Of a stretch of 64,000 nucleotides of DNA, positions 35,040-44,237 are shown piece after piece. The translations under genes were made by a program, and so were the position numbers. Location: contig CP058931.1 in NCBI GenBank assembly GCA_024760505.1, positions 1,808,001-1,872,000 on the forward strand, given 5' to 3'. The notes beneath the pieces were generated by a model. That model was given only the letters and a program-made list of their open reading frames with translations. It did not search any database and was not told the DNA's origin. Origin of the DNA: Nitrospira sp. GTDB lineage: Bacteria > Nitrospirota > Nitrospiria > Nitrospirales > UBA8639. The number at the start of each line of letters is the position of its first letter. Position 1 is the stretch's first letter.

Positions 35040-35849
35040 ATGTCTGAATTACTGCCATATCTCACCATGGGCCTTTATTTTGGAGGCACGCTCCTTTTTC
35101 TTTTGTATCTCTGGCACCGTTCTGATGCTATCTCAAAAATTTCCCTTGTGGCCACAGGTTTGGGGTTTGTTTTTCATACCTCGGCACTCATCATGGCAAT
35201 GGTATCGACGGGCCATGTCCCTATCATGACATTCAAGGACGCGATGTCCTTTTTTGCCTGGGGGTTAGTGCTGGTCTTTTTGGTGGTCGGCTTGAAACGG
35301 GGCTTAGAAGTGTTGGGTGCCTTTATTCTTCCATTGGCCTTTCTGTCTCTCGTTTCGGCAAACCTGGCCCCTCAGTCAGCTGACACCCTTGCCCCGGTCT
35401 TTCAGACGGTATGGGTGCATGTGACCCTGAGTATCCTGGGTACCATCGGATTTGCTGTGGCCTTTGTGGCCGGGCTGATGTATGTGATGCAGGAGCGCCT
35501 CTTGAAGTCCAAACAGTTTAATGTGTTAGCTTTCAAGCTCCCACCGCTGGACTTTTTAGATTCTCTCAATCAACGATCTATCCTTTTTGGGTTTCCCTTA
35601 TTGACCCTAGGAATTCTGACAGGGGCCGTTTCAGCCCAATTAACGATTGGATCGTATTTGAGTTGGAACTCCGAGCAAATTTGGGCGTTAATTACCTGGT
35701 TCTTTTATTTCGCGGTCCTGATGGGAAGGGTGACGGCCGGCTGGAGGGCAAAAAAAGCCGCTTATCTAACCATTGTGGGATTTGCCGGAGTAATTTTGAC
35801 TTTTGTCGGCATCCTTATCAAAAGTCCTCAACCGATGACACCGTTATGA
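35040..35849 (+). CDS. CcsA/HemX-type cytochrome c assembly protein
   Basis: A 269-residue membrane protein with about eight helices, of the CcsA/CcmF/HemX family. The family histidines appear in FVFHTSALIM and VWVHVTLSILG. The name HemX is used when the gene precedes hemA; members influence glutamyl-tRNA reductase levels or haem delivery. Here it overlaps hemA by 4 bases (ATGA), so translation is coupled. Either a role in System II cytochrome c assembly, or one in haem regulation, fits. Confidence 0.85.
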   Translation: MSELLPYLTMGLYFGGTLLFLLYLWHRSDAISKISLVATGLGFVFHTSALIMAMVSTGHVPIMTFKDAMSFFAWGLVLVFLVVGLKRGLEVLGAFILPLAFLSLVSANLAPQSADTLAPVFQTVWVHVTLSILGTIGFAVAFVAGLMYVMQERLLKSKQFNVLAFKLPPLDFLDSLNQRSILFGFPLLTLGILTGAVSAQLTIGSYLSWNSEQIWALITWFFYFAVLMGRVTAGWRAKKAAYLTIVGFAGVILTFVGILIKSPQPMTPL

Positions 35850-37204
35850 ATATTATCGTTTTAGGCCTTAATCATCGGACGGCTTCCGTTGAACTTCGTG
35901 AATTACTGGCTATCCAGGATAGCCGGATGGGAGAAGCGTTGGGTCGGCTCATGGCGTATTCCGGAATTAAGGAGGCCATGTATCTGGGGACCTGCAACCG
36001 TGTTGAAGTATATGCCGTCGTGGAAAAGGGAGAATGGGGTTTTCGTCAATTGGAAGATTTTTTGGTCTCAACCCATTTCTCCTTGTCTTCGGAGGATTTA
36101 CTCCCTCACCTGTATCGATATAGTGATGATGAAGCCATCGCGCATTTATTTCGGGTATCGGCGAGTTTAGATTCCATGGTCGTGGGAGAGCCTCAGGTCC
36201 TGGGGCAGGTCAAGGAAGCCTATGAGCTGGCTCTGACCCATCGTTCGTCCGGGGTCATTCTTAATAAGGTCGTTAAAAAAGCGATTTCGGTAGGAAAAAG
36301 TGTCCGGACCAATACGCGGATTGGGGAATATGCGGTTTCCGTCAGCTATGCCGCTGTGGAATTAGCCAAAAAAGTTTTTTCGAATCTGAAGCAACGAGTC
36401 GTGTTGTTAGTCGGTGCCGGGGAGATGGGAAAGTTGGCGGCGCAACACCTGGTGAATCAGGGTGTGAAGGAGGTCCTCATTACCAATCGGAATCATCATC
36501 GTGCTTTCACGCTGGCCGAGCGCTTTCATGGACAGGCGGTTCCCTATGAACAGCTTCGAAGCACGCTACCCAAGGTGGATATTGTGATTTGCGCCACAGG
36601 TGCTCCCCACTATGTCATTACCAAGGATGATATCGAAATGGCGGTGTATCATCGAATGAACCGTCCCATGTTTTTGATTGATATCACGGTGCCTCGAAAT
36701 ATTGATCCGGCGGTCAAGGATGTTGATAACGCCTATGTATTTGACATTGATGATCTCAAAGCCCATGTGGGGCATAATCAGGAAGAACGGTTGAAAGAAG
36801 CCGAAACCGCCGAGCACATGGTGAGGGAAGAAGTCGGAAGTATGGTGGCCTGGGTTCGTGGCCTGGAAGCAACGCCCACCATTGTAGCCTTGAGAAAAAA
36901 AGCGGAAGAAATCAAACAAGGCGAGTTGGAGAAAGTCTTCGGTCGTCTCGGAGAATTGTCGCCGAAGGAGCGAGCTGCTATCGAAGGGCTGGCCTCGGCG
37001 ATTGTGAATAAATTACTCCATGGCCCGGTCGTGACCTTAAAATCGGAAGCGCAATCTCAAAATGGATTTGCGTTTATTGAAGCCGCCCGCCGGTTTTTTG
37101 AACTTCGTGAGCGGGAGATTCACTCCGGAGAGATCCCACTCCTGGAAGATGAGACAGGTGATGGCGTCACCGAGGAGCCCCTGCCGCAGAAGGATGGCGT
37201 ATGA
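35846..37204 (+). CDS. hemA: Glutamyl-tRNA reductase
   Basis: HemA reduces glutamyl-tRNA to glutamate-1-semialdehyde, the committed step of C5 tetrapyrrole synthesis. From the ATG at 35846 it is 452 residues: N-terminal catalytic domain with C50 in GTCNRVEVY, NADPH-binding VGAGEMGK, and a C-terminal dimerisation helix region. A longer frame from 35663 lies within ccsA/hemX and is not used. It overlaps both neighbours by 4 bases. hemL is not in the window. Confidence 0.95.
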   Translation: MNIIVLGLNHRTASVELRELLAIQDSRMGEALGRLMAYSGIKEAMYLGTCNRVEVYAVVEKGEWGFRQLEDFLVSTHFSLSSEDLLPHLYRYSDDEAIAHLFRVSASLDSMVVGEPQVLGQVKEAYELALTHRSSGVILNKVVKKAISVGKSVRTNTRIGEYAVSVSYAAVELAKKVFSNLKQRVVLLVGAGEMGKLAAQHLVNQGVKEVLITNRNHHRAFTLAERFHGQAVPYEQLRSTLPKVDIVICATGAPHYVITKDDIEMAVYHRMNRPMFLIDITVPRNIDPAVKDVDNAYVFDIDDLKAHVGHNQEERLKEAETAEHMVREEVGSMVAWVRGLEATPTIVALRKKAEEIKQGELEKVFGRLGELSPKERAAIEGLASAIVNKLLHGPVVTLKSEAQSQNGFAFIEAARRFFELREREIHSGEIPLLEDETGDGVTEEPLPQKDGV

Positions 37205-38151
37205 ATCAGGGGAAGAGTCGAACACGGTCTACGCTTATTGTGGGAACACGAGGAAGCCAATTGGCTATATGGCAGGCCGAATGGGTGCAAAGTCAGCTCA
37301 AAGCCCTTGCTCCGGATATTTCTGTCATTCTGAAGCGCATTCAAACCAGCGGAGATAAGATTCAAGATGTGCCTTTGGCCAAAATTGGAGGAAAAGGTCT
37401 ATTTGTCAAAGAAATCGAAGAAGCCCTGCTCCGACGAGATATTGATCTGGCCGTGCATAGCATGAAAGACGTCCCGTCAGAATTGCCTGAAGGACTGGGG
37501 ATTGTTTGTGTTCCCGAGCGGGAGGATCCCAGGGATGCGTTGATTGCCCGTGAAGGCCATAGCTTGGCGACATTGCCGATCGGTGCACGAGTCGGAACCA
37601 GTAGTTTGCGACGACAGGCGCAGTTGTTACATGCTCGTCAGGATCTTGAGATTGCGATGTTGCGTGGGAATGTTGATACACGACTTCGCAAGGTTCGCGA
37701 GGGTCAGTATGATGCTATTATTCTGGCCGCCTCCGGACTTAAGCGCTTAGGATGGGATCAGGAAGTGACGGAGTATTTGTCCGTGGATGTGAGTCTGCCG
37801 GCAATTGGGCAAGGTTCGTTGGGTCTGGAAGGACGGACAGATGATTCGTGGATTCGAGATCTGGTTGCACAGTTTGAACATCGGCCAACTCGGATTGCGG
37901 TCACTGCCGAACGGGCGTTGCTTGCAGGGTTGGAAGGCGGATGCCAGGTTCCCATTGCAGGGTATGCGACTCTCCTAGGGGACACCCTGACTCTGGACGG
38001 GTTAGTCACAAGCCTTGATGGGAAACAATATATTCGTCAAGTGGTATCGGGCCCAGCGGAGGAAGCCGAATCAATTGGCATGAGGGTGGCTGAACAATTG
38101 TTGGACGGTGGGGCGCAGCCCATTCTCCAGGAAATTTATGGGATGGCATGA
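37201..38151 (+). CDS. hemC: Hydroxymethylbilane synthase
   Basis: HemC polymerises four porphobilinogens to hydroxymethylbilane. The 316-residue protein has VGTRGSQLA, the catalytic-loop MKDVPSELP and the dipyrromethane-cofactor cysteine C248 in LEGGCQVPIAGYA. It overlaps hemA and cobA/hemD by 4 bases each, so the three proteins are probably made in step. Confidence 0.96.
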   Translation: MNQGKSRTRSTLIVGTRGSQLAIWQAEWVQSQLKALAPDISVILKRIQTSGDKIQDVPLAKIGGKGLFVKEIEEALLRRDIDLAVHSMKDVPSELPEGLGIVCVPEREDPRDALIAREGHSLATLPIGARVGTSSLRRQAQLLHARQDLEIAMLRGNVDTRLRKVREGQYDAIILAASGLKRLGWDQEVTEYLSVDVSLPAIGQGSLGLEGRTDDSWIRDLVAQFEHRPTRIAVTAERALLAGLEGGCQVPIAGYATLLGDTLTLDGLVTSLDGKQYIRQVVSGPAEEAESIGMRVAEQLLDGGAQPILQEIYGMA

Positions 38152-39719
38152 CCAAGTCAGTTGCAAATCATGGTCGAGTGTTTTTGGTTGGAGCCGGTCC
38201 CGGAGATGCCAAGTTGCTGACCTTACGAGGGAAAGAATGTCTCGAGCAGGCTGACGTGGTGCTCTACGATCACTTGGCCAATCCAGAGTTGTTGAAATTT
38301 GCCCCTTCTCATGCCGAGTGTATTTACGTCGGCAGAAAAGGGCGTGGTGCCTATCGCGATCAGGCAGAGATTCATGCCTTGTTGGTTACCAAAGCGCAAG
38401 AAGGCAAATGTGTGGTGCGACTCAAGGGCGGGGATCCTTTTGTGTTTGGCCGTGGAGGTGAGGAAGCCGAAGTGATCGCTGACGCTGGGATCCCATTCGA
38501 AGTCGTACCTGGAGTGACGGCTGCTGTGGCTGTGCCGGCTTATGCCGGCATTCCCGTGACACACCGGACTCTCGCCTCGACGGTCGCATTTGTGACCGGC
38601 CATGAAGATCCGACCAAACCATCGAGTGCGATGGAATGGCCGCGTCTCGCTTCGGCTGAAGGGACCCTAGTCTTCTTGATGGGTATGAAAAATCTTCCGC
38701 AGATTGCGGACCGGCTCATTCAGGAAGGCAAGCCTGCATCGACTCCCGTGGCGGTGATCCGATGGGGGACCTATGCCCGTCAACGAACAGTGGTGGGAAC
38801 GTTATCCGACATTGTGGGATTAGCCTCTCAGGCAGAGATGAGTCCGCCATCTGTGATTGTCGTGGGTGAAGTCGTTCGGTTACGTGAACGACTGAACTGG
38901 CATGAATCACGGCCTCTGTTTGGACAAGGGGTTTTAGTGACCAGACCTCGTGCCCAGGCGCCGGCTCTTTCAAATTTGCTGGCGGCGCAGGGTGCGGAAC
39001 CGGTGGAATGTCCTACGTTGGAGATTCATCCTCCTGATAGCTGGACACCTGTGGATGAGGCGATTGCGGCGATTTCGACATACGACTGGGTGATTTTCAC
39101 GAGTGTGAATGGCGTGCAATCCTTCATGGAACGTCTCTGGTTTCATCACAAAGATGTGCGGAGCCTGGCCGGAATCCGTGTGTGTTGTATTGGTCCTCGG
39201 ACCCGGGAAGAGGCTGCTCGTTGGGGGATTGCCTCGGATCTGGTTCCTCAAGATTTTCAGGCAGAGGGGATTTTGCAGGCCCTCGGCGGGTTAGGGGTCG
39301 CCAGTCAACGGATTTTGATTCCTCGAGCCAAAGTGGCACGCGAGATTCTTCCTGACCAGTTGAAAGCCATGGGGGCCACGGTTCATGTGGTTCATGCGTA
39401 TCAAGCTCTTCCTCCTATCGTCGATATGGGCCCTCTTCGTGATCGACTGCGCAACAGGGAAATTCAGTATGTGACCTTTACCAGTTCTTCAACAGTGAAA
39501 AATTTTTGCCAGTTGTTTGAGGATCGCAAGGAATTGCAGGAAATAACACGGCATGTGATCGTGGCCGTCATTGGCCCGATCACCGCGCAAACCGTTCAGG
39601 AAGAAGGGCTGTCGGTGGATGTCATGGCGTTGGAGAATACGGTTCCGGCGTTGGTCGATGCCATGATCATTCACGCCCAGCAAAACCCGAAGGATACGCG
39701 ATTGGTATCGTCTTCATAA
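38148..39719 (+). CDS. cobA-hemD: Fused uroporphyrinogen-III C-methyltransferase / uroporphyrinogen-III synthase
   Basis: A two-domain protein of 523 residues. The first half (to about 255) is the SUMT methylase with GAGPGDAKLLTLRG (15-28), VRLKGGDPFVFGRGGEE and VVPGVTA, which makes precorrin-2 from uroporphyrinogen III. The second half (about 262-515) is HemD (VLVTRPRAQ, FTSVNGVQ, TFTSSSTVKNF), which cyclises hydroxymethylbilane. It thus makes uroporphyrinogen III and diverts part to sirohaem, haem d1 or cobalamin. The fusion is known in Firmicutes and other phyla. Confidence 0.94.
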   Translation: MTKSVANHGRVFLVGAGPGDAKLLTLRGKECLEQADVVLYDHLANPELLKFAPSHAECIYVGRKGRGAYRDQAEIHALLVTKAQEGKCVVRLKGGDPFVFGRGGEEAEVIADAGIPFEVVPGVTAAVAVPAYAGIPVTHRTLASTVAFVTGHEDPTKPSSAMEWPRLASAEGTLVFLMGMKNLPQIADRLIQEGKPASTPVAVIRWGTYARQRTVVGTLSDIVGLASQAEMSPPSVIVVGEVVRLRERLNWHESRPLFGQGVLVTRPRAQAPALSNLLAAQGAEPVECPTLEIHPPDSWTPVDEAIAAISTYDWVIFTSVNGVQSFMERLWFHHKDVRSLAGIRVCCIGPRTREEAARWGIASDLVPQDFQAEGILQALGGLGVASQRILIPRAKVAREILPDQLKAMGATVHVVHAYQALPPIVDMGPLRDRLRNREIQYVTFTSSSTVKNFCQLFEDRKELQEITRHVIVAVIGPITAQTVQEEGLSVDVMALENTVPALVDAMIIHAQQNPKDTRLVSSS

Positions 39720-39786
39720 ATATTCTATGGTGGAGGAAGTTCAAGGCACCACGTTTTGTTAACCGATTGATGGGAGGAGTAGCGTC

Positions 39787-40179
39787 ATGGTTCCTGTAAA
39801 ATCTTGTATGGTCCCGGTAGACAAAATTGTCAAAGTTGACCGGGATATTTTAGTCAAGACCGCTGCAGAAATGATGCGGGATAATGGAATCGGGAGTGTG
39901 ATTGTGACCAGTGGAGAGGAAATTATCGGCATTTTAACCGATACGGATTTGGTTCGACGGGTGGTCGCCGCGGGTGCGGACCCGATGCGGACGACGGTCG
40001 AAAAAATTATGTCCGCTCCGATTGTGAGTATCGAGGCCGATCGAACCCTGTTGGATGCAAATGATTTAATGGCTAAGGAACATATTCGGCACCTGGGAGT
40101 TACCCAGGCTGGCACCATGGTGGGGATGATCTCGGTCCGGGATCTAGTGGTTTTTTTAACAAATCTCCCTCGGAAGTAA
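39787..40179 (+). CDS. CBS-domain pair protein
   Basis: A stand-alone 130-residue protein made of two CBS motifs (about 8-60 and 72-125): VKTAAEMMRDNGIGSVIVTSGEEIIGILTDTDLV and ALLDANDLMAKEHIRHLGV-like repeats. CBS pairs bind adenine nucleotides or SAM and act as energy sensors. Its position between cobA/hemD and hemB (8 bases before hemB) suggests regulation of tetrapyrrole flux, but no target is identified. The ATG follows GGGAGGAG. Confidence 0.9.
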   Translation: MVPVKSCMVPVDKIVKVDRDILVKTAAEMMRDNGIGSVIVTSGEEIIGILTDTDLVRRVVAAGADPMRTTVEKIMSAPIVSIEADRTLLDANDLMAKEHIRHLGVTQAGTMVGMISVRDLVVFLTNLPRK

Positions 40180-40187
40180 GGACGAGT

Positions 40188-41171
40188 ATGGGATTTCCCG
40201 TTCATCGTTTACGTCGTTTGCGCCAACATGAATCCCTTCGCCGCATGGTCAGGGAGACGCACCTGAATCCGGCTGATTTCATCTATCCCTTGTTTGTGAC
40301 CTTCGGGGAGAATAAGCAAGAACCGATCGCCTCGATGCCTGGTCAATGGCGGTGGTCTGTGGATCGGGTCGTTCAGGAAGCCAAAGATGCCTGGGAATCA
40401 GGGGTTCCGGCCGTCATCTTATTTGGGATTCCTGAATTCAAAGATGAGCGTGGATCTTCCGCCTATGAGAAGGATGGGATTGTTCAGCGGGCAGTTCGGG
40501 CGCTTAAAGACCATTTGCCCGATTTAATGGTGATCACCGATGTGTGTATTGATGAATATACTTCGCATGGTCATTGTGGAATTGTTCGAGACGGCCGGAT
40601 TCTCAATGATGAAACCCTAGAGTGCCTTCAGGCAATGGCGCTGAGTCATGTGGAAGCGGGAGTGGATATGGTTGCTCCTTCCGATATGATGGATGGCCGG
40701 GTTGCCGCGATTCGACAGGCATTGGACCAACAGGGATTTTCTGAAACGCCCATCATGGCCTATTCTGCCAAGTATGCTTCGGCGTTGTATGCCCCGTTTC
40801 GTGATGCGGCCTTTTCGAGCCCATCTTTTGGGGACCGACGGTCCTACCAAATGGATGCAGCCAATGCGAGGGAAGCCTTGCGTGAGGTGGAGCTGGACAT
40901 TCAGGAGGGGGCCGATATCGTGATGGTGAAGCCAGCCTTGTTTTATTTGGATATTCTGCGACGAGTTCGCGAACTTGTGGCCGTTCCCGTGGCGGCGTAT
41001 CAAGTAAGTGGGGAATACAGCATGATCAAGGCCGGTGCGCAGTTAGGCTGGGTCAATGAAGCTTCGGTGATGATGGAAAGTTTACTCGCGATTAAACGCG
41101 CAGGGGCGGATCTGATCCTTACGTATTTTGCCAAAGAGGCTGCATGTCTCCTCACCCGTGACGGTGTATGA
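40188..41171 (+). CDS. hemB: Delta-aminolevulinic acid dehydratase (porphobilinogen synthase)
   Basis: HemB condenses two 5-aminolevulinates to porphobilinogen. The 327-residue TIM barrel has the Schiff-base lysines in AYSAKYASA (near 194) and K248 in VMVKPALFY. The metal motif reads DVCIDEYTSHGHCG (118-131), with C120, D122 and C130: two of the three zinc cysteines are kept and the middle one is Asp. This is neither the pure zinc (Cys3) nor the pure Mg (Asp-rich) form. It precedes ribF with a 4-base overlap. Confidence 0.95.
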   Translation: MGFPVHRLRRLRQHESLRRMVRETHLNPADFIYPLFVTFGENKQEPIASMPGQWRWSVDRVVQEAKDAWESGVPAVILFGIPEFKDERGSSAYEKDGIVQRAVRALKDHLPDLMVITDVCIDEYTSHGHCGIVRDGRILNDETLECLQAMALSHVEAGVDMVAPSDMMDGRVAAIRQALDQQGFSETPIMAYSAKYASALYAPFRDAAFSSPSFGDRRSYQMDAANAREALREVELDIQEGADIVMVKPALFYLDILRRVRELVAVPVAAYQVSGEYSMIKAGAQLGWVNEASVMMESLLAIKRAGADLILTYFAKEAACLLTRDGV

Positions 41172-42139
41172 AAATTTCTCGAGGATTACCGACGGTTCGT
41201 CCCGCTCCTTGTCCTGTTCTCACCATTGGCAATTTTGATGGCCAGCATTTGGGACACCGTGCTCTTGTACAGGCTGTCGTGGATTGTGCCCGGCAGATCA
41301 ATGGATATCCTATGGTGTTGTCCTTTGTTCCGCATCCTGTGGAGGTGTTGCGTCCCGGATCTGTCCATAAATTTTTATCTGATGACCATGAAAAGATTGC
41401 GTTCTTTGAACGTCTAGGAGTCGGGGAGTTGGTAATTCTCCCTTTCACCAGGGAGTTAGCCGGTCTGAGGCCGGATGAGTTTGTTCGTCAGGTTCTCCAT
41501 GACGGGCTTGGGATCCGAAAGCTGTTTGTTGGAGAAAATTTTGTATTCGGTAAGGGACGAAGTGGAGGAGTGAAGGATCTCATTGAATTGGGGACACAAG
41601 CAGATTTTTCGGTTGAGCCGATTGCGCCCGTAATTGTGGGACAGAAGGTGGTGAGTTCGACGCGCATTCGCCAGTGCCTGACCGTTGGAGACGTGAGGCA
41701 GGGTGCACAATGTTTGGGGCGCCCCTATATGTTAGAGGGGATTGTGATTCCCGGCGAGAAGCGAGGGAAACAGTTTGGGTGGCCGACGGCCAATCTTCGA
41801 CTCCCCGGGCATCGTGTTCTTCCTGCGGATGGTGTGTATGCCACCCTGACGGTGTTGAAAGGGGAATGTCTGGATTCCATTGCCTATATCGGCACGCGGC
41901 CGACGTTTTCTGAAGAGGAACGTTTATTGGAAGTGCATATGTTTGATAAGACTCTTCAGCTATACGGAGAAGATATTTCAGTGCATTTTATTGAAAGAGT
42001 GCGAGGGGATATGGTGTTTGCCAATTCCCAGGATCTCGTGAGTCAAATGGCCCAGGATGGCCAGCGAGCCAGAGAGATCTTGCGGAACTATTCAGGAGGA
42101 CCCCGGATTCCTGTGGTCGTTCAGGGGGAAAGTGTATAG
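41168..42139 (+). CDS. ribF: Bifunctional riboflavin kinase / FAD synthetase
   Basis: RibF phosphorylates riboflavin to FMN and adenylylates FMN to FAD. The 323-residue protein has an N-terminal nucleotidyltransferase domain with NFDGQHLGH (20-28) and SSTRIRQCL, and a C-terminal kinase domain with GEKRGKQFGWPTANL and YIGTRPTFSEEE. It sits in the haem operon, so flavin and haem supply may be cotranscribed. tilS begins right after its stop. Confidence 0.94.
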   Translation: MKISRGLPTVRPAPCPVLTIGNFDGQHLGHRALVQAVVDCARQINGYPMVLSFVPHPVEVLRPGSVHKFLSDDHEKIAFFERLGVGELVILPFTRELAGLRPDEFVRQVLHDGLGIRKLFVGENFVFGKGRSGGVKDLIELGTQADFSVEPIAPVIVGQKVVSSTRIRQCLTVGDVRQGAQCLGRPYMLEGIVIPGEKRGKQFGWPTANLRLPGHRVLPADGVYATLTVLKGECLDSIAYIGTRPTFSEEERLLEVHMFDKTLQLYGEDISVHFIERVRGDMVFANSQDLVSQMAQDGQRAREILRNYSGGPRIPVVVQGESV

Positions 42140-43564
42140 ATGAATCGTCTAGGTCCCGGTGTTGGAATGGAACGAAAGGTTGACCAGGCTATTCGGGCTA
42201 AGGGGTTATTGGCCTCGGGAGATCGGATCGTGGTGGCGGTTTCCGGCGGTCCGGATTCTGTGGCCCTTTTTAGGTGTTTGGTGGAGTTGCGCACCCGGTG
42301 GCATTGGGACATCTGTATTGGTCATGTAGACCATGGATTTCGCGGAGCGGAAAGTGAAGGGGATGCGAAGTTCGTGGAGGTTTTAGGTGAGAGATTTGGA
42401 GTGCCCGTCATGGTTCGCCGGCTCCATCTGAATAAATACGATGCAAAATTGAAGAAGGAATCACTCCAGGAATATGCCAGAAAAGCGCGGTACCGGGCAT
42501 TAGAGCAAATGGTCCTTGACCGGAAGGCGACAAAGTTAGTGCTTGGGCATACGGCAGACGATCAAGCCGAGACGGTTCTTATGTGGATGCTACGCGGGTG
42601 TGGAACCGGTGGATTAGGCGGCATCCCTCCCAAACGAGGAATGTATGTCGTTCGTCCCTTGCTTGATATCCATCGAAGTGAGATTGTGGCGTATCTGGAG
42701 GAGAGGCAGGAGGAATTCAGAGTGGATTCCTCCAATGTTCAACCCGTGTACCTCCGGAATCGCATTCGTCAGCACCTACTTCCTCAATTGAAACAGTATT
42801 CGCCAGGGATTGTGAATGTGTTGACCCGGCAGGCACATATACTTCGCGAGGATCATGCCTACCTGGAGACCTTAGCGGATGAAGCGTTTCAGCGCACATG
42901 TGTGTCAGACGCCATGAGAGAACGGCAATTTGACCGTATGGCGCTTTTAAACGTACCGTTACCTATTCGTCGGAGGGTGGTCCGCCAGAGTCTTCAGATC
43001 ATTGCAGGACACCAGCAGAGTCCGAGGTTCGACTTGGTGGAACGGGTATTAGATCGGTTAGCGCATGGGCAGTCGGGTTGGACGATCGTATGTAACGGCG
43101 TGCGGGTTGGACAGGAATATGATCGTCTGGTGATTTGCTCTTGTGAGGAAATGCATCAACCTAGAAGGGATTCCGGGATGAGCGTGATGGCTTTATCCAT
43201 CCCTGGTGAGGTGGTTTGGCTCCCCACGGGGCACCGTTTTTCGCTTTCAAGAGAATCATTTCCAGAAATGAATAGCCAGGCACACCACTTAGAGATTTAT
43301 CTTGATCCCGCGAGATTTACTCCTGAATTAATGTTACGAAGTTGGATGCCTGGAGATATTTTTTGCCCCAAGGGGCTGGGTGGCCGACAAAAAAAAATCC
43401 AGGATTTTTTTTCGGATCTTAAATTGCCCCGTTCCCAGCGGAACAAGGTGCCATTATTGGTTGCGCCTGAGGGAATTGTCTGGGTTGCCGGGTTACGAGC
43501 GGATGAACGTTTCCAGGTTTCATCATCCACGACCTCGGTCGTTATGGCCAGGATGATCATGTAA
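42140..43564 (+). CDS. tilS: tRNA(Ile)-lysidine synthase
   Basis: TilS lysidinylates C34 of tRNA-Ile(CAU) so that it reads AUA. The 474-residue protein has the PP-loop SGGPDS (35-40), VDHGFRG and the LGHTADDQAETVLM segment, followed by a TilS C-terminal domain. It starts immediately after the ribF stop. tilS-hpt-ftsH is a widely conserved gene order, which supports the calls of all three. Confidence 0.94.
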   Translation: MNRLGPGVGMERKVDQAIRAKGLLASGDRIVVAVSGGPDSVALFRCLVELRTRWHWDICIGHVDHGFRGAESEGDAKFVEVLGERFGVPVMVRRLHLNKYDAKLKKESLQEYARKARYRALEQMVLDRKATKLVLGHTADDQAETVLMWMLRGCGTGGLGGIPPKRGMYVVRPLLDIHRSEIVAYLEERQEEFRVDSSNVQPVYLRNRIRQHLLPQLKQYSPGIVNVLTRQAHILREDHAYLETLADEAFQRTCVSDAMRERQFDRMALLNVPLPIRRRVVRQSLQIIAGHQQSPRFDLVERVLDRLAHGQSGWTIVCNGVRVGQEYDRLVICSCEEMHQPRRDSGMSVMALSIPGEVVWLPTGHRFSLSRESFPEMNSQAHHLEIYLDPARFTPELMLRSWMPGDIFCPKGLGGRQKKIQDFFSDLKLPRSQRNKVPLLVAPEGIVWVAGLRADERFQVSSSTTSVVMARMIM

Positions 43565-43577
43565 TATGGAAGTCTCT

Positions 43578-44129
43578 ATGAATCAAATCTTTGGAAAACC
43601 ACTGGTAACACAAGAAGCCATGAGGGCGCGCATTAAGGACCTGGGAAAGCAAATTTCTCAGGATTATCAAGACAAGGATCTTTTGGTTGTCGGGGTTCTC
43701 AAAGGGGCCTATGTGTTTTTTGCCGACCTGGTTCGAGTCATCCGATTGCCTATTCAGATTGATTTTCTGATTGCCAAAAGTCACAAAACCATCGGTAGTT
43801 CTGCCAAAAAGGTGAAAGTGTGGTCAGAGCTGACAGAAAAGATCAATAATCGCCATGTGTTGCTGGTAGAAGATATCGTGGACTCTGGAGTAACTGCTCA
43901 GTTTTTAGTCAAGACGTTGATGAAGAAGAAACCAGCCTCTGTGGCTGTCTGTGCGTTGATTAGTAAGCCTGCCAATCGCAAAGTGGAGGTTGATTTGCGG
44001 TATGTGGGATTTGAAGTGCCTTCGACCTATGTTGTGGGATATGGGCTGGATTTTAAGCAAAAATATCGAAATCTTCCTTACCTGGCTAAACTCGACCCAA
44101 AGTTGGTTCGAGAAGACTCGCAGTCTTGA
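43578..44129 (+). CDS. hpt: Hypoxanthine phosphoribosyltransferase
   Basis: Hpt salvages hypoxanthine or guanine with PRPP to IMP or GMP. The protein has the PRPP loop VEDIVDSGVTAQ and the family segments VVGVLKGAYVF and YVVGYGLDFKQKYRNLPY. The ATG at 43578 (183 residues) is favoured as GGAAG lies 8 bases upstream; the in-frame ATG at 43566 starts right after the tilS stop and is also possible. It belongs to the tilS-hpt-ftsH group. Confidence 0.92.
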   Translation: MNQIFGKPLVTQEAMRARIKDLGKQISQDYQDKDLLVVGVLKGAYVFFADLVRVIRLPIQIDFLIAKSHKTIGSSAKKVKVWSELTEKINNRHVLLVEDIVDSGVTAQFLVKTLMKKKPASVAVCALISKPANRKVEVDLRYVGFEVPSTYVVGYGLDFKQKYRNLPYLAKLDPKLVREDSQS

Positions 44130-44134
44130 TGCGG

Positions 44135-44164
44135 TTGTCAGTTCTAAAAAGTGCGTGATAGAAT
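44135..44164 (+). promoter_or_regulatory. Candidate promoter of ftsH
   Basis: TTGTCA (44135-44140) and TAGAAT (44159-44164) with an 18-base spacer lie about 75 bases before the ftsH ATG, in the gap after hpt. Both hexamers match at five of six bases. It would let ftsH be expressed apart from the haem operon. Confidence 0.45.
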
Positions 44165-44237
44165 CAATTGGTTAAGCTAATGGCTGGACGGTATGGCTCT
44201 TTATGACATTTGAATTGCTAAGGGGGTTACCCTCGGT

